Assembly: GCF_035594125.1 (NCBI RefSeq)
Contig: NW_026973723.1
Location: forward strand, 427,501 to 491,500
Source of the DNA: Scylla paramamosain
Taxonomy: Eukaryota; Arthropoda; Malacostraca; Decapoda; Portunidae
Direction of reading: 5' to 3'
DNA: 64,000 nucleotides
Positions 51,126 through 62,404 of this stretch are shown in pieces. Every line of letters starts with the position of its first letter. The first letter of the stretch is position 1. The notes beneath the pieces were generated by a model. That model saw nothing but the letters and a program-made list of their open reading frames with translations, was not told where the DNA came from and ran no database searches. The position numbers and the translations under genes are program-made.

Positions 51126-51260
51126 AGGAAGCTTTTAAGAGACTAGACAAATTTATGGATAGGAATGATAGGTGCACTTACTTACTGTAGGTATGCTTTG
51201 TGTGAGGACTGCCAAGTGTGTGCCTCCTGGCTTCTTGCTGTTTCCCTTGTGTTCTTGCTT
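51126..51260 (+). mobile_element. Older truncated tail of the same LINE family
   Basis: The order of blocks (GAAGCTTTTAAGAGACTAGA, TTTATGGAT, GGACTGCCAAGTGTG, GGCTTCTTGCTGTTTCCCTT, GTTCTTGCTT) follows the LINE end at 37535-37673 with many substitutions. It lies in the intron between the two discoidin exons. Confidence 0.75.
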
Positions 51261-51407
51261 GTATCTTACTATGTTCTTTTATTCTTACCTACCTTATCAA
51301 CAACCTTTCTCCCAAATCCCGTGGGCTGTAACCCTTGCCAGCATTCTCAACTATAATCGAGACTTAATCTGCTCTCTCCATCCCTTGCAAAACACCAGTG
51401 ACTTCAG

Positions 51408-51563
51408 TGGGACTTGGGACCGCCACACTTGATGACCGGTGTGGTGACGCGAGGCCGAGGGGACACGGACCGCAAACATTGGGTGAAGGCCTACACATTC
51501 ACCCATTGCAACGACTCCAAGGTTTGGTTCACCTACAAAGACGGCAACCACCTCGATACTAAG
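51408..51563 (+). CDS. Exon of an F5/8 type C (discoidin) domain protein, central part
   Basis: The frame reads WDLGPPHLMTGVVTRGRGD, then KHWVKAYTFTHCNDSKVWFT and YKDGNHLDTK. This is the core of an F5/8 type C domain: DLG, VTGV.T.GRG, WV..Y...., W..YKD. The acceptor is CTTCAG|TGGG at 51407/51408, and a TGA lies in this frame just upstream, so the exon cannot start much earlier. Two donors are possible: AAG|GTGAGC at 51564 and AAG|GTAAGC at 51576. The rest of the domain is not found in the next few kb. The exon starts in phase 0, whereas the preceding exon ends in phase 1, so a direct join would break the frame; a micro-exon or a sequence change must account for this. Confidence 0.75.
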
Positions 51564-51604
51564 GTGAGCGACAAGGTAAGCCAGGGAGAGCGTCTTGCAC
51601 TGAT

Positions 51605-51905
51605 GGTAGGAACTGTGGTGGCACCTTGTACTGTTGTGATGGAGGGAGTGTAGCTTGGTAGCGCAATGACAGTGTATCTAAGCATTTAGTGCCAGTCAAG
51701 CTTTATGTACTTAACTGTGGAACTGTGGTATCACCTTCTGCTGGTGGAAGGAGTGCGGCTGGGTAATGCAAGAGTATCTAACCCATGTGCATCCAGTGAA
51801 GCTTTGTGTGCTAATAACAGAAACTTGTTGTACCGCTTGTTGGTAGAGGGAATATTGCCTTCTGATGCCAATGTGTCTGAATATACTGGCTGAAGCAGCT
51901 GGTCT
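51605..51905. repeat. Degenerate tandem repeat of about 105 bp, three units
   Basis: Units starting near 51611, 51721 and 51821 share AACTGTGGTG/TATCACCTT, GGAGGGAGTG, a TATCTAA block and GTCAAGCTTTATGT / GTGAAGCTTTGTGT. The third unit is the most diverged. It lies directly downstream of the discoidin exon. Confidence 0.6.
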
Positions 51906-52678
51906 CATGCGGTTAGAGGAAGTGTTACCCTTTTTGACCTTGTGAATTGTGCTAATTGAAAGAGCTGACTGTACACAGGTCTTCAGTGTTTGTGATTCTA
52001 GTATCAGTTGAGATACGAGTATATGGCTGATCTTAAACGGTTGATAGGAGCTTAACCTTTTCCTTGAGAAGTGAGAGTAGTCATCCAAGGGTACCTGTGC
52101 AAGGCGTGTGGCTTTGTCTTTTTTTTTTTTTTATGTAGAAAGGACACTGACCAAGGGCAACAAAAATCCAATAAAAAAAAAATGCCCACTGAAATGCCAG
52201 TCCCATAAAAGGGTCAAAGCAGTGGTCAAAAACTGATAGCTTAAAATAGCTTAAAACAACACTCAAATGGTCCCTTAACCCTCGCACTCTCACTAACCCT
52301 AACGTGAGTGAAGTCAAATTTGCCTTAGCGTTAAACACTCACTCAACCACCCGCTCCCTTACTTTCACAGTTGGCAGCCCTTGAAAGGTTGTGTGGTCGC
52401 TCTGTTTATGTATGCGCATAGAGTGGCATTTCTGAAAGTTTGGTTGTGTTCGGATATGTCGACTTGTTCATTTTTTATTGTTTATTGCGGAGAATTTTCA
52501 GCTAATTTTTCATCAAAACATATATACTAGCATAAAATATGTGATATAGTATCATGTACACATAAAATAGTAGGTTGTTTGAATATTATACGAACATGTT
52601 ACATAGCCAAGTCGCAGTGACAAATCGAACATCTCCCAACCCGCTGCAGATGAATGAACTTTATGTTCTCTTGCAAAA

Positions 52679-55600
52679 ATGTTGCGAAGTGAACGAATGC
52701 AGCACATGGGAGAAGAGGAGAGGATACTTCTATTAGACTTAATCAATGAAAGAAGAGGTGTTCTCCTCAGCAAAGCCACCAACCGTGACCAACGCCCGCA
52801 TTATACCGGTCAAGGCAAGAGTATGGGAGGAGATCACGAACTCTCTTGCTGCCAGTGGTCTGGGGCCGCAGAGGACTGTAAAACAGATTAAGAAGATTTA
52901 GGAAAACATGAGATCAAGGTTAGTATGTTGGTTTTAAAATGTCGTTTGGTAATTAGCAAGTTTACTTTTCCACACTCCTACGGTAGAAAGTAATTATGAG
53001 ATGAAAAATTAGTTAAATGTCAGTGTTATCAGGTTAAATTAATGTTACTGTTAGTTACCACTTACCGGTAAAGAGGATTTCTGTTGGGTAATTGGTACAT
53101 AATAATAATTGTTCTTGTTGTAGTTTATTAATGAGTACCTTTGTAAAACATTAAGAATTTTACAATCTACCCATCTAAGATTGTTTCTAAGAAGGACAGG
53201 GTTTAGAAGTCAAGGGAAATGTGTGTGGTAAAAAAGTCAACCTACTGTTCTGTAGACAGGTAAAAGTCACCATTAAAAATAATATAATGTCACTCCACTT
53301 TCTCCATCTCAATTGAATCCTCCAGTTGCTTCCTTATCTCAACTACCCTCTCCTGACAGACAGAATATTAAGTCTCTAATTGCCTTTACCCTAGTACTTT
53401 GCATGAATGATTTAAAGTTTTCTTAGAAATATGCATTTGATTATTTTGTGAAACTATAGTATTAGCACCTCTCCAAACACTAAGAGAACCATGCAAGGAG
53501 CTAGAGTACCCAATATATAATTATAATATAACATGTCTGTGATGTTGTGAGGGTGGACAGCTCTTGTGAGGTTACATAACATTGAATTAAGTTAGGCTTG
53601 ATTAAGTTTGGTTAGGTTGGTCTGTGAGTGTTACCTAATCTAATTTAAACTTAAGTAACCTAACCTAACCTCACATAAGCCATATAGGACAGGATAAGTT
53701 TGGTTAGGTTACTTTATTTTAGTTTAGATTAGGTTATATCAGATTGAATTAGGTTAGGTTTGTCTGTGACTTATTTACCTAACATAATCTAACCAAACCT
53801 AACCTAGCCTAGCCTAGCCTAACCTAACCTAACCTAACCTAATCTAATCAAACCTATCCCATCCTATCCAAAGCTGACCAAACCTCACAACAAGTGCTCC
53901 CCACTTTAAAACATCACAGACAATGCTGACCAGTAATGTTTCTATAATCTTTCATTGTTTTTTAATGATTAGAGAGGAAGTGTTATTCTATAGTTTTATC
54001 CTGAAATTTATTAGTTCTTACCATTCTTCATAAGAACAACAGCAATTAGGCTACAATATTTCTTTAATTTTTGTTTATGTAGCTTTTATAGATGATAATT
54101 TATCAATATGAAATTATGGTATGGTATCTTTCTTGTACTGTGCAGTGCAGGAAAAATAAATGAAAATATGTAACTTTTTTATGCCTAATGATGTGAAATA
54201 ATTTCAGGGCCAAGAAGTTTGTTAGTGACCAGAGGAAAAAACTGTGTTGAACAGGAGGTGGTCCTCTAAGTCCAGTTGTCAAGCCAGACCCTGTATTGGA
54301 GAAAATCCTTGCTCTCATCGCAGACGAGCTAGAACCGGACCCAAACCACAGTGACAGTGACATGGCCAACAGGTTGGTTCCATTAAGTAATAAATTTTCT
54401 GTTTTACATATCACATTTCTGTTCTTAAATGTGATATTGAGTTCTAGTATATTCAGACTTGCAAATATTTCTGATGCCATCCTTATTTTTGCAAATTATT
54501 CATCACTTTGGAGCAGTGGTTCCAATAATTTTCTTGTTCTTAACCCAGTTTTCATCTATACTTGATTAATATCATGGGACTCTTTGGTTTGGCTTAATCC
54601 AGCAAAATATTTCACCACATGGTCATGCAGCATACTCAGACGACTCTAAACTGTTTTGTAGCATAGAGACCAACTATTCTGTAGACAAAATTGGTGTTTT
54701 CATGTAAACTTGCCTTAAGAGCTTCCTTGAAAAAATGGTGTGCATGCACAGAAAATACCCTGATATGACGGACCTACTTTGGTTTACATGGAATCTGTCT
54801 GACAGAAGACCCACCCAGACTTGACAAATTCCAGATAAAGCAGAAATTTCTGGCTTGTAATAGATCTGTCAAGGCCTTAGAAAATCTGTATTGACCAGAA
54901 ACCAATTTAAGTTCATCTTGCTTAGAGAGGGTTGAACATTATTATGTACCTTGTAACTATATTACTCGTTCAATGGAAGAGGCAATCCATTCATATACTT
55001 AAACACTATACTGTAAACAACCATACTGTTACTTTCATTAATGTTATTTGTTTGTTCACAGATGTCACTGTCGTTGTTATTAATGAGAAGGGAGAGCAGT
55101 TGGATGAGCCGATGGCCATGACTGAACAGCCATCCACAGCACGCTCAGTGCCTATTTCGCTCATGCCTGCCAGAGGAAATGATAGTGCACCTGCTGCTTG
55201 CACCTCTTTTGTTGAGTCATCGGGAACTGCAGCTTTGCTCTACAGTCCTGCCATCCACCGCACACCTCTTTCTTTAACTTCTAAGGATGTTCATGGAACT
55301 GTAGTGTCATCCTCAAGCTCCTCCAACCACTGTACACCACTTCCTTCAACCTCTGTTGATGTACAGTAGCTTCAATTTGCAACAGTAGCTTCAATTTGTA
55401 GCACACCTCTTCCTTCCACCTCTGTTTTGGCATCGGTACCAGTTACCTTTCCAAGTGAATTGTCACCAATACAGTCTTCCAGTGCGAGAGGAAAAGTGAG
55501 TGGGAAAAAGTTTAAAGCAAAGAAAAGGCAAGTGGAAGACAGTGTTGGCAGAGAGTCCTATGAAATGTTGTCAAAGTTTCAAAAGGAAGAACATGAAATA

Positions 55601-55780
55601 GTGATGCAAATTCATAAACAAAACTTAGAAAATAAAAAGATTGAAGGGGACTGTTTATGCCAAGCAATGAAAATTATGTCTTCTATACATTCAAGAGTTG
55701 GAGACACACTGGAAGATGTGCGTGCAGATGCAGGTGCATTTGTAGATTTCTTGGACAATTCTAGAAATGATCAGGCATAA
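52679..55780 (+). pseudogene. Myb/SANT-like accessory gene of Harbinger element, decayed
   Basis: Three exons can be followed. Exon 1 (52679-52918) has EEERILLLDLINERRGVLLS, then after a frameshift near 52810 WEEITNSLAASGLGPQRT and KQIKKI-stop-ENMRSR; the stop TAG sits where a Trp codon is usual. The donor is AAG|GTTAGT. Exon 2 (54208-54372) continues RAKKFVSDQRKKLC-stop-TGGGPLSPVVKPDPV; TGA here is probably a former CGA. Exon 3 (about 55062-55780) reads DVTVVVINEKGEQLDEP, a Ser/Thr/Pro-rich linker with repeated CTPLPSTS, an in-frame TAG at 55367, and a helical basic tail with KAKKRQVEDSV and EEHEIVMQIHKQNLENKKI. In Harbinger elements such a protein aids nuclear import and end binding of the transposase. 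Three stops and at least one frameshift make it clearly dead. The phase of exon 2 to exon 3 also does not fit. Confidence 0.72.
53580..53890. repeat. AGGTT/AACCT pentamer-rich block
   Basis: Runs such as CCTAACCTAACCTAACCTAA occur near 53817-53845, with imperfect AGGTTA stretches in the opposite sense before them. The pentamer is the arthropod telomere unit (TTAGG/CCTAA). Here it is interstitial and lies within the intron of the Myb-like gene. Alternating strands mean parts could pair with each other. Confidence 0.75.
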
Positions 55781-55849
55781 ATTTGTTTTGCGGTGTTGCT
55801 GTAAGATCAAGATCCAAAGTTTCTTTACTCACCCAGTTTAGTACAAACA

Positions 55850-55851
<2 letters not shown>

Positions 55852-55883
<32 letters not shown>
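55852..55883. repeat. (TA)n microsatellite
   Basis: About 16 units between the convergent Harbinger genes. Confidence 0.94.
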
Positions 55884-55886
<3 letters not shown>

Positions 55887-56247
55887 ATCTCAGTGCTTTG
55901 TTTGAGAGGTATCATCATTATATTTTTTTGAAATACTACATGGATTCATGTACTCATGTGATATAGGACTGATTTATTATATAATTACTATATAAGGGCA
56001 ATGGCCATTAATAACTAGTCTCCTTTTTTACACCCACAATTTAGTACAAACACTTAGATAATCTCTGTGCTTCATTAGTGATGTGATCATTAAAGCATTT
56101 TTTCAATAAGACATATTCATGTGATATATGACTGTGATTTATAAATAGAGGTAAAGATCATTAAAATCTTGTTTTTTTCTCAATATGTATATTTATTTAC
56201 ATTGGATAATAAATTACTATACAGTTAAACACTGAAGTTTTATTACT

Positions 56248-56286
56248 ACACACACACACACACAACACACACACACACACACACAC
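56248..56286. repeat. (AC)n microsatellite
   Basis: About 19 units with one break. Confidence 0.94.
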
Positions 56287-56815
56287 TAAAACTACAGTAT
56301 ATAATTGATTTTTCCTTTTCTGTTGCAGTAAAATATGATTACTCTATTCGATGGTGATAAAATATGTGATTATATTTTTGAGAAAAATATCTTTTACTTA
56401 GTGTTGTCATTTACCATAACTGTATAGCAACTAGTGTATTTTCATAACAAAGTGTTTATAGTCATATTGTATACAAAGTAAAATCAAACTCATCAAGGTA
56501 AGAAATGGGAATTACAAGTACATTTTTCTGAGTAACAGTTCACATAAAAAAAAAGAAATAGCAAAAATACCTTAGATTCGTACATATTTGAATACTATTT
56601 TGGATAACACTTATAATCAGTTATATGTACACATATAGTTTAGAGGGAATGCTCTTGAATACCTGGTGTAATATTTGGTAGTGTGGCATGTGTGAGATAA
56701 GGATGTCTGTCCGCTTGGGTGTTTACCAGATACATGGATGGAGTAATGAAAGAGGTTAATACAAGAGTATGGAGGAGATACCATATTTGAGTGGCAGAAT
56801 CAAACCATCCTGTTA

Positions 56816-58336
56816 TCAGAAGTATGTTCTGATATATCTAGCCCTTTCAGCTTGTTGTGCTGCATTATTGTTAGCAATGGCTGTTTCTGGGTCAACACCA
56901 TGATCATCTGCATTTGAATCATCCGAATCTGCATCGTCTGATTCAAGATGATGATTTGGGAGAGGCACATTACTCTGAATTGCAAAAATATGTAGCACAA
57001 CTGCTGCTACAATAATGTTTTTTTGTGGTGTCTAAAGCCGTGTAAAGACGCTTGCCCAAGCAACTAAAGCATCTTTTTAAGACACCAAATGCACATTCTA
57101 TTTTATTTCTTGTTTTAATGTGTGCCTTATTATACGCTGTTTCACTTTGGTTGCTGGGATTCATTAGTGGAGTAAACAGATAACTACGGCAAGGGTAACC
57201 CATGTCCCCTAACAACTTACCCTTGTGCATGCCTTGCTCAAATTCATGCCGTAACAAACTGTTGTTAAAAATGTTGCTGTCATGGGCACTACCCCACCAT
57301 CTCGCAACAATATTAAAAAAAGTTAAATCTGGTCCACATACAGCTTGACAGTTAAGGGAGAAGATACCTTTTCTATTGTGGTACAGTTCTGGATTCTCAC
57401 AAGCTGGTCGCAGAATGTGAATGTGGATTGTGCAGTCGATAGCACCAACAATTCCTGGCATTCTGGCAATCTCCAAAAACCCTTCCATTACTCTTATTGC
57501 ATTCATACCTGTTGGCATCTTCACATAGTCCTTTGCCATCTGAGCAATAATGGGCGTCACTGTCCTGATACACCTGCTAATACTTGTCTGAGAGACTTGG
57601 TAGCAGTCACTGATTGTAAGTTGGTGTCCACCAGTGGCCATACATCTCAGTGTTATAAGGAGTTGCAGATGCTGTGGTATTGGGTAACCTGATGGGAAAT
57701 GAAAGGGCAATTATGTAATACAGCTGTCTCTCTATGTTCATTATGCTTTGAGATAAAACTAAACACCATAGCACTTTATTGAACTGTATACCACAAAACA
57801 TTCTTTGAATATATGCTGTATCGCAGAAGAGAAAAAGAAGCATCCTGGACCATCCATTTTTTATGAAAAAAAAAAAAATGAATATGCATATTCTACTATA
57901 TTACATGTAGTGTTACTAAATAATGTATATTGTTAAAAGTGTGTAAATGATAAGTATGGCCTGACAAAATAATGAATATCATTTGACAGGCTCTTCTGCC
58001 AGTAATAATGGATTTTATATGTACCAGCTACTGCATTGATATCAAACTTGGAAGAGTGATCCCATCCACCAGGAAACCAATGACATGTACTCCACATCTG
58101 GTACCTACCTCTTGCATCTGCAGCAATGGGAAGGTGTCCTCTGACGTTTTGCAACAGAGCACACACTCCTTGGTCAGTCTGAATCGTTGGAGGAATTCTT
58201 CCTCAGCAAGGTCTTCAAATGGATTGCTGCGATCCCGAATGACTTTTCTTAGCCTCACTCTTCTCAGCCTCACTCTGACCATCTCCTCCATCCTCCGCAT
58301 ATTTCGCAACTGAAGCCACTGATGACCATTCTCCAT
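56816..58336 (-). pseudogene. PIF/Harbinger transposase (HARBI1-like), two exons, two frameshifts
   Basis: Exon 1 (58336-58109) starts at ATG (MENGHQWLQL) and contains NPFEDLAEEEFLQRFRLTKECVL, the typical HARBI1 N terminus. A lost base near 58155 shifts the frame, after which it reads LLQNVRGHLPIAADARG. The donor at 58108 reads GAG|GTAGGT and the acceptor at 57689 ATCAG|GT, giving a 420-bp intron that joins in frame as ARGYPIPQHL. Exon 2 (57688-56816) carries the DDE domain: GAIDCT, NIVARWWGSAHDSNIF, LLGDMGYPCRSYLFTPL and RNKIECAFGVLKR. An extra A in a run of seven near 57025 shifts the frame; beyond it another frame gives IIVAAVVLHIFAIQSN and an acidic tail. As it stands it cannot make full transposase, but the damage is light. 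It faces the Myb-like gene at 52.7-55.8 kb. Confidence 0.85.
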
Positions 58337-58601
58337 GTTAAATCTATAATGAATAAAGACAGACAATAAGAAACCACATAACATAACATTAGACAGGTTG
58401 AAAAATTCTTGGAGAATATGGAGGGCGATATGCTGATTTCACTTGGTAATAAAGCTATTTCACGTTCGCTTAAGTTACATTAGGTTAAGTTGTTATATAA
58501 ATACGGTTCCAAGGCATTGACTATTTTTTATCTGGGTGGAATATGATGCTTTTTATTTATTTATTTCTTTTGAGATAGTGAATTGTGGTCACGTATGTGT
58601 T

Positions 58602-58744
<143 letters not shown>

Positions 58745-59159
58745 AGTTCCCGGAATTGAAAAGTATCTCGAAATGAAAATGCATCACATTTGATACATAA
58801 ATTAGTTATCAGTACCTCGAAATTAGTTGTTTTATCTCCACTTTATTTCCTTTTTTTCCTTAGTATCCATTACAAATCATATTAAGTTGTATTTACTGTT
58901 AAAAGAACTAATAAGTGATGGTACTTACCAGTCAGCTGAGAAGACCACGCCGCAGAGCAGAGTATGGGTTTGTTGACGCTTTTTCTTTATCGTATCCTTA
59001 CTGTTTCTAAAAGTCACTAAAATTGCCTCACGGTTAAATTGTTGGTTACTATAGCAAGAAAGAGGCTGTAAAATACTTGCTAATTCGTTTCTGATTATAT
59101 CTGTAAGATAATTATATGATTTTATCGGTTATTTCATTATAGGGTAGCATGTAAGGCAT

Positions 59160-59233
59160 GCTTACCACACCCTTGTCACTAACCCTTACATTTCCAATAA
59201 TATTAAGGGTTTACAGTGTGGCAAGTAAGGGTT
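59160..59233. repeat. Imperfect inverted repeat near Harbinger right end
   Basis: CTTACCACACCCTTG...AACCCTTACATT on one side pairs imperfectly with AATATTAAGGGT...GTGTGGCAAGTAAG on the other across a few unpaired bases, giving a potential hairpin. Confidence 0.6.
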
Positions 59234-59284
59234 CATCAAAGGAATCGGTATTTAAAACTACGAATTTCTCATGTAAGGGCCCTC

Positions 59285-61330
59285 AAATTTTCTAAAACTA
59301 CGGCCCTAAGTGTCTTGAAACCTCCCTCTTGAAGGAATTCAAGTCATAGGAAGGTGGAAACACAGAAGCAGGCAGGGAGTTCCAAAGTTTACCAGAGAAA
59401 GGGATGAATGATTGAGAATACTGGTTAACTCTTGCGTTAGAGAGGTGGACAAAATAGGAGTGAGAGAAAGAACAAAGTCTTGTGCAGCGAGGCCGCGGAA
59501 GGAGGGGAGGCATGCAGTTAGCAAGATCAGAAGAGCAGTTAGCATGAAAATAGCAGTAGAAGACAGCTAGAGATGCAACATTGCGGCGGTGATTCCACCC
59601 TGTCTAGAAGAGCAGTATGAGTGGAACCCCCCAGACATGTGAAGCATACTCCATACATGGACGGATAAGGCCCTTGTACAGAGTTAGCAGCTGGGGAGGT
59701 GAGAAAAAACTGGCGGAGACGTCTCAGAACACCTAACTTCATAGAGGCTGTTTTAGCTAGAGATGATATGTGAAGTTTCCAATTCAGATTATAAGTAAAG
59801 GACAGACCGAGGATGTTCAGTGTAGAAAAGGGGGACAGTTGAGTGTCATTTAAGAAGAAGGGATATCTGTCCGGAAGATTGTGTCGAGTTGATAGATGGA
59901 GTAATTGAGTTTTTGAGACATTGAACAATACCAAGTTTGCTCTGCCCCAATCAGAAATTTTAGAAAGATCAGAAGTCAAGCGTTCTGTGGCTTCCTTGCG
60001 TGAAATGTTTACCTCCTGAAGGCTTGGACGTCTATGAAAAGACGTGGAAAAGTGCAGGGTGGTATCATCAGCGTAGGAGTGGATAGGACAAGAAGTTTGG
60101 TTTAGAAGATCATTAATGAATAATAAGAAGAGAGTGGGTGACAGGACAGAACCCTGAGGAACACCACTGTTAATAGATTTAGGAGAAGAACAGTGACCGT
60201 CTACCACAGTAACAATAGAACGGTCAGAAAGGAAACTTGAGATGAAGTTACAGAGAGAAGGATAGAAGCCGTAGGAGGGTAGTTTGGAAAATCAAAGCTT
60301 TGTGCCAGACTCTACCAAAAGCTTTTGATATATCCAAGGCAACAGCAAAAGTTTCACTAAAATCTCTAAAAGAGGATGACCAAGACTCAGTAAGGAAAGC
60401 CAGAAGATCACCAGTAGAGCGGCCTTGACGGAACCCATACTGGCGATCAGATAGAAGGTTGTGAAGTGATAGATGTTTAAGAATCTTCCTGTTGATGATA
60501 GATTCAAAAACTTTACATAGGCAGGAAATTAAAGCAATAGGACGGTAGTTTGAGGGATTAGAACGGTCACCCTTTTTAGGAACAGGTTGAATGTAGGCAA
60601 ACTTCCAGCAAGAAGGAAAGGTAGATGTTGACAGACAGAGCTGAAAGAGTTTGACTATGCAAGGTGCAAGCACGGAGGCACAGTTTCGGAGAACAATAGG
60701 AGGGACCCCATCAGGTCCATAAGCCTTCCGAGGGTTTAGGTCAGCGAGGGCATGGAAAACATCATTGCGAAGAATTTTAATAGGTGGCATGAAGTAGTCA
60801 GAGGGTGGAGGAGAGGGAGGAACAAGCCCAGAATCGTTCAAGGTAGAGTTTTTATCAAAGGTTTGAGCAAAGAGTTCAGCTTTAGAAATAGATGTGATAG
60901 CAGTGGTGCCATCTGGTTGAAATAGAGGAGGGGAAGAAGAAGAAGGAAAGTATTGGAGATATTTTGGCTAGATGCCAGAAGTCATGAGGGGAGTTAGATC
61001 TTAAAAAAATTTGACACTTTCTGTTAATGAAGGAGTTTTTGGCTAGTTGGAGAACATACTTGGCATGGTTCCGGGCAGAAATATAAAGTGCATGAGATTC
61101 TGGTGATGGAAGGCTTAAGTACCTTTTGTGGGCCACCTCTCTATCATGTATAGCACGAGAATAAGCTGTGTTTAACCAAGGTTTAGAAGGTTTAGGACAA
61201 GAAAATGAGTGAGGAATGTATGCCTCCATGCCAGACACTATCACTGTCTGTGCATGAAGTAACAGTTTGTCAGCTAGAGTGTTTCCTCCCAGCATCTCAG
61301 CACTGCCGCCAATACCTGTCATCTCTCCTC
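59285..61330 (-). pseudogene. 5'-truncated Jockey/BS-type LINE reverse transcriptase
   Basis: Reading on the minus strand, the open blocks 61322-60882, 60841-60248, 60207-59539 and 59513-59298 are consecutive parts of one protein. The first is the linker before the RT. The second has LNPRKAYGPDGVPPIVLRN, VPKKGDRSNPSNYRPIAL, QYGFRQGRSTGDLLA and VALDISKAFGRVWH (motif A). The third has NSGVPQGSVLSPTLFLLFIND and SYADDTTLHF (motif C). The last ends PFSGKLWNSLPASVF. Frame changes occur near 60860, 60290 and 59600. The endonuclease is absent, so the copy is truncated at about 61.33 kb. It is a dead copy of a family common in arthropod genomes under names such as RNA-directed DNA polymerase from transposon BS; the exact clade is not verified. 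The Harbinger element's right side lies directly to its left. Confidence 0.88.
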
Positions 61331-61388
61331 TATTTTATCTCAACTTCATGATGTATGCAGCGCCATCAGTTTGGAGAGAGCTGCCAAA

Positions 61389-61395
<7 letters not shown>

Positions 61396-61422
<27 letters not shown>
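61396..61422. repeat. (AC)n microsatellite
   Basis: About 13 units, just outside the 5' truncation point of the Jockey/BS-type LINE. Confidence 0.93.
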
Positions 61423-61883
61423 GAAGGAAGCAGATATGCGTGTGTGTGTGCGTGTGTGTGAGAGTGTGAGACCAGCTGTCATTTTCTCTCCTTTGTAGTC
61501 GCACCAGTGACAGTGTGACGGGCAGAGTCGCTACTAGGCAGTATGAGCTGAAGACAAAACACTACAGTTCCAGGGAGATTTATGTAATTTTAAGTGTGAA
61601 AAAAAAATACTTGCATGCTACTTTGATGAAAGTTGTGTGAAATCCGTTAGTGAAGATATGCGTATCGATCTGTTTGGGGCTTCGTTCAAGGTTTCATGGA
61701 TTGTTTCATATGAAAGTGAGGTTTTCCAAGTTTCCAGCGGCAGTTCCTGTTTGGCTGCCCTCCTGTACAGTGAGTGTCTCACTGGGGTAAGCTTATACGT
61801 TCTCCACTGGATCCGCTAAGGTATTTGTGCCTACGATTTCTTTAACATTGCTGCAACAAGACATCTCATGTACGTATGTGGCT

Positions 61884-62404
61884 AAATATTAAGAAGAGTC
61901 GTGCGGCCCTATTTCCTATTTTTTTGTGCTCTCACCCCTCACAATGTTGGGTAGCTGGAGGGAAAGCGGGGTTTCGGGTGGAAAAAGCTAAAATAGAGCC
62001 AAATACCGCCTCTCACCACCAAAACTAAACAGGGAGCTGCACTACTGCTACTGCTGCTGGTGCTGCTCTATTTCATATTTACCGGTTTAGTTAGGTTAGA
62101 TTAGGTATAATTAAGTTTAGTTAGAATGGTAGCAGCAAGAGCAAGAACACAGCGGCCATCACAACAACATGAACAGCAACAGTAGTGCAGCTCCCTATTT
62201 ATTTTTAGTGGTAAGAGGCGATAATTGGCTCTATATTACCTTTCCACACCCGAAAACCCCGCCTTCCCACCAGCTTCCCTTCACTGTAGGGGACACGAAC
62301 CGAAAACCCCGCCTTCCCACCAGCTTCCCTTCACTGTAGGGGACACGAACCGAAAAAAAAAAAAAAAAATAGGAGAGAGGGCTGCACGATTCTTCTTAAT
62401 ATTT
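61884..62404. mobile_element. Fold-back (MITE-like) element with long inverted arms
   Basis: The left arm (61884-62056) starts AAATATTAAGAAGAGTCGTG and the right arm (62172-62404) ends as its imperfect reverse complement, CACGATTCTTCTTAATATTT. Matching blocks follow in order along both arms: GCGGGGTTTCGGGTGG / CCACACCCGAAAACCCCGCC, AATAGAGCCAAATA / TAATTGGCTCTATATT, and GGGAGCTGCACTACTGCT / AGTAGTGCAGCTCCC. The arms enclose a loop of about 115 bp. There is no ORF of note, so it must be non-autonomous. A TTAA lies just inside each end, which could be a target site, but the sequence around it is itself palindromic, so the class is undecided. The right arm is longer because it carries a 50-bp duplication. 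Confidence 0.8.
62251..62350. repeat. Exact 50-bp tandem duplication in the fold-back element
   Basis: The unit starting CGAAAACCCCGCCTTCCCAC occurs at 62251-62300 and 62301-62350 without a mismatch, and a third copy starts (CGAAAA) before running into an A-run. The left arm has one copy only, so the duplication is later than the element. Confidence 0.95.
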
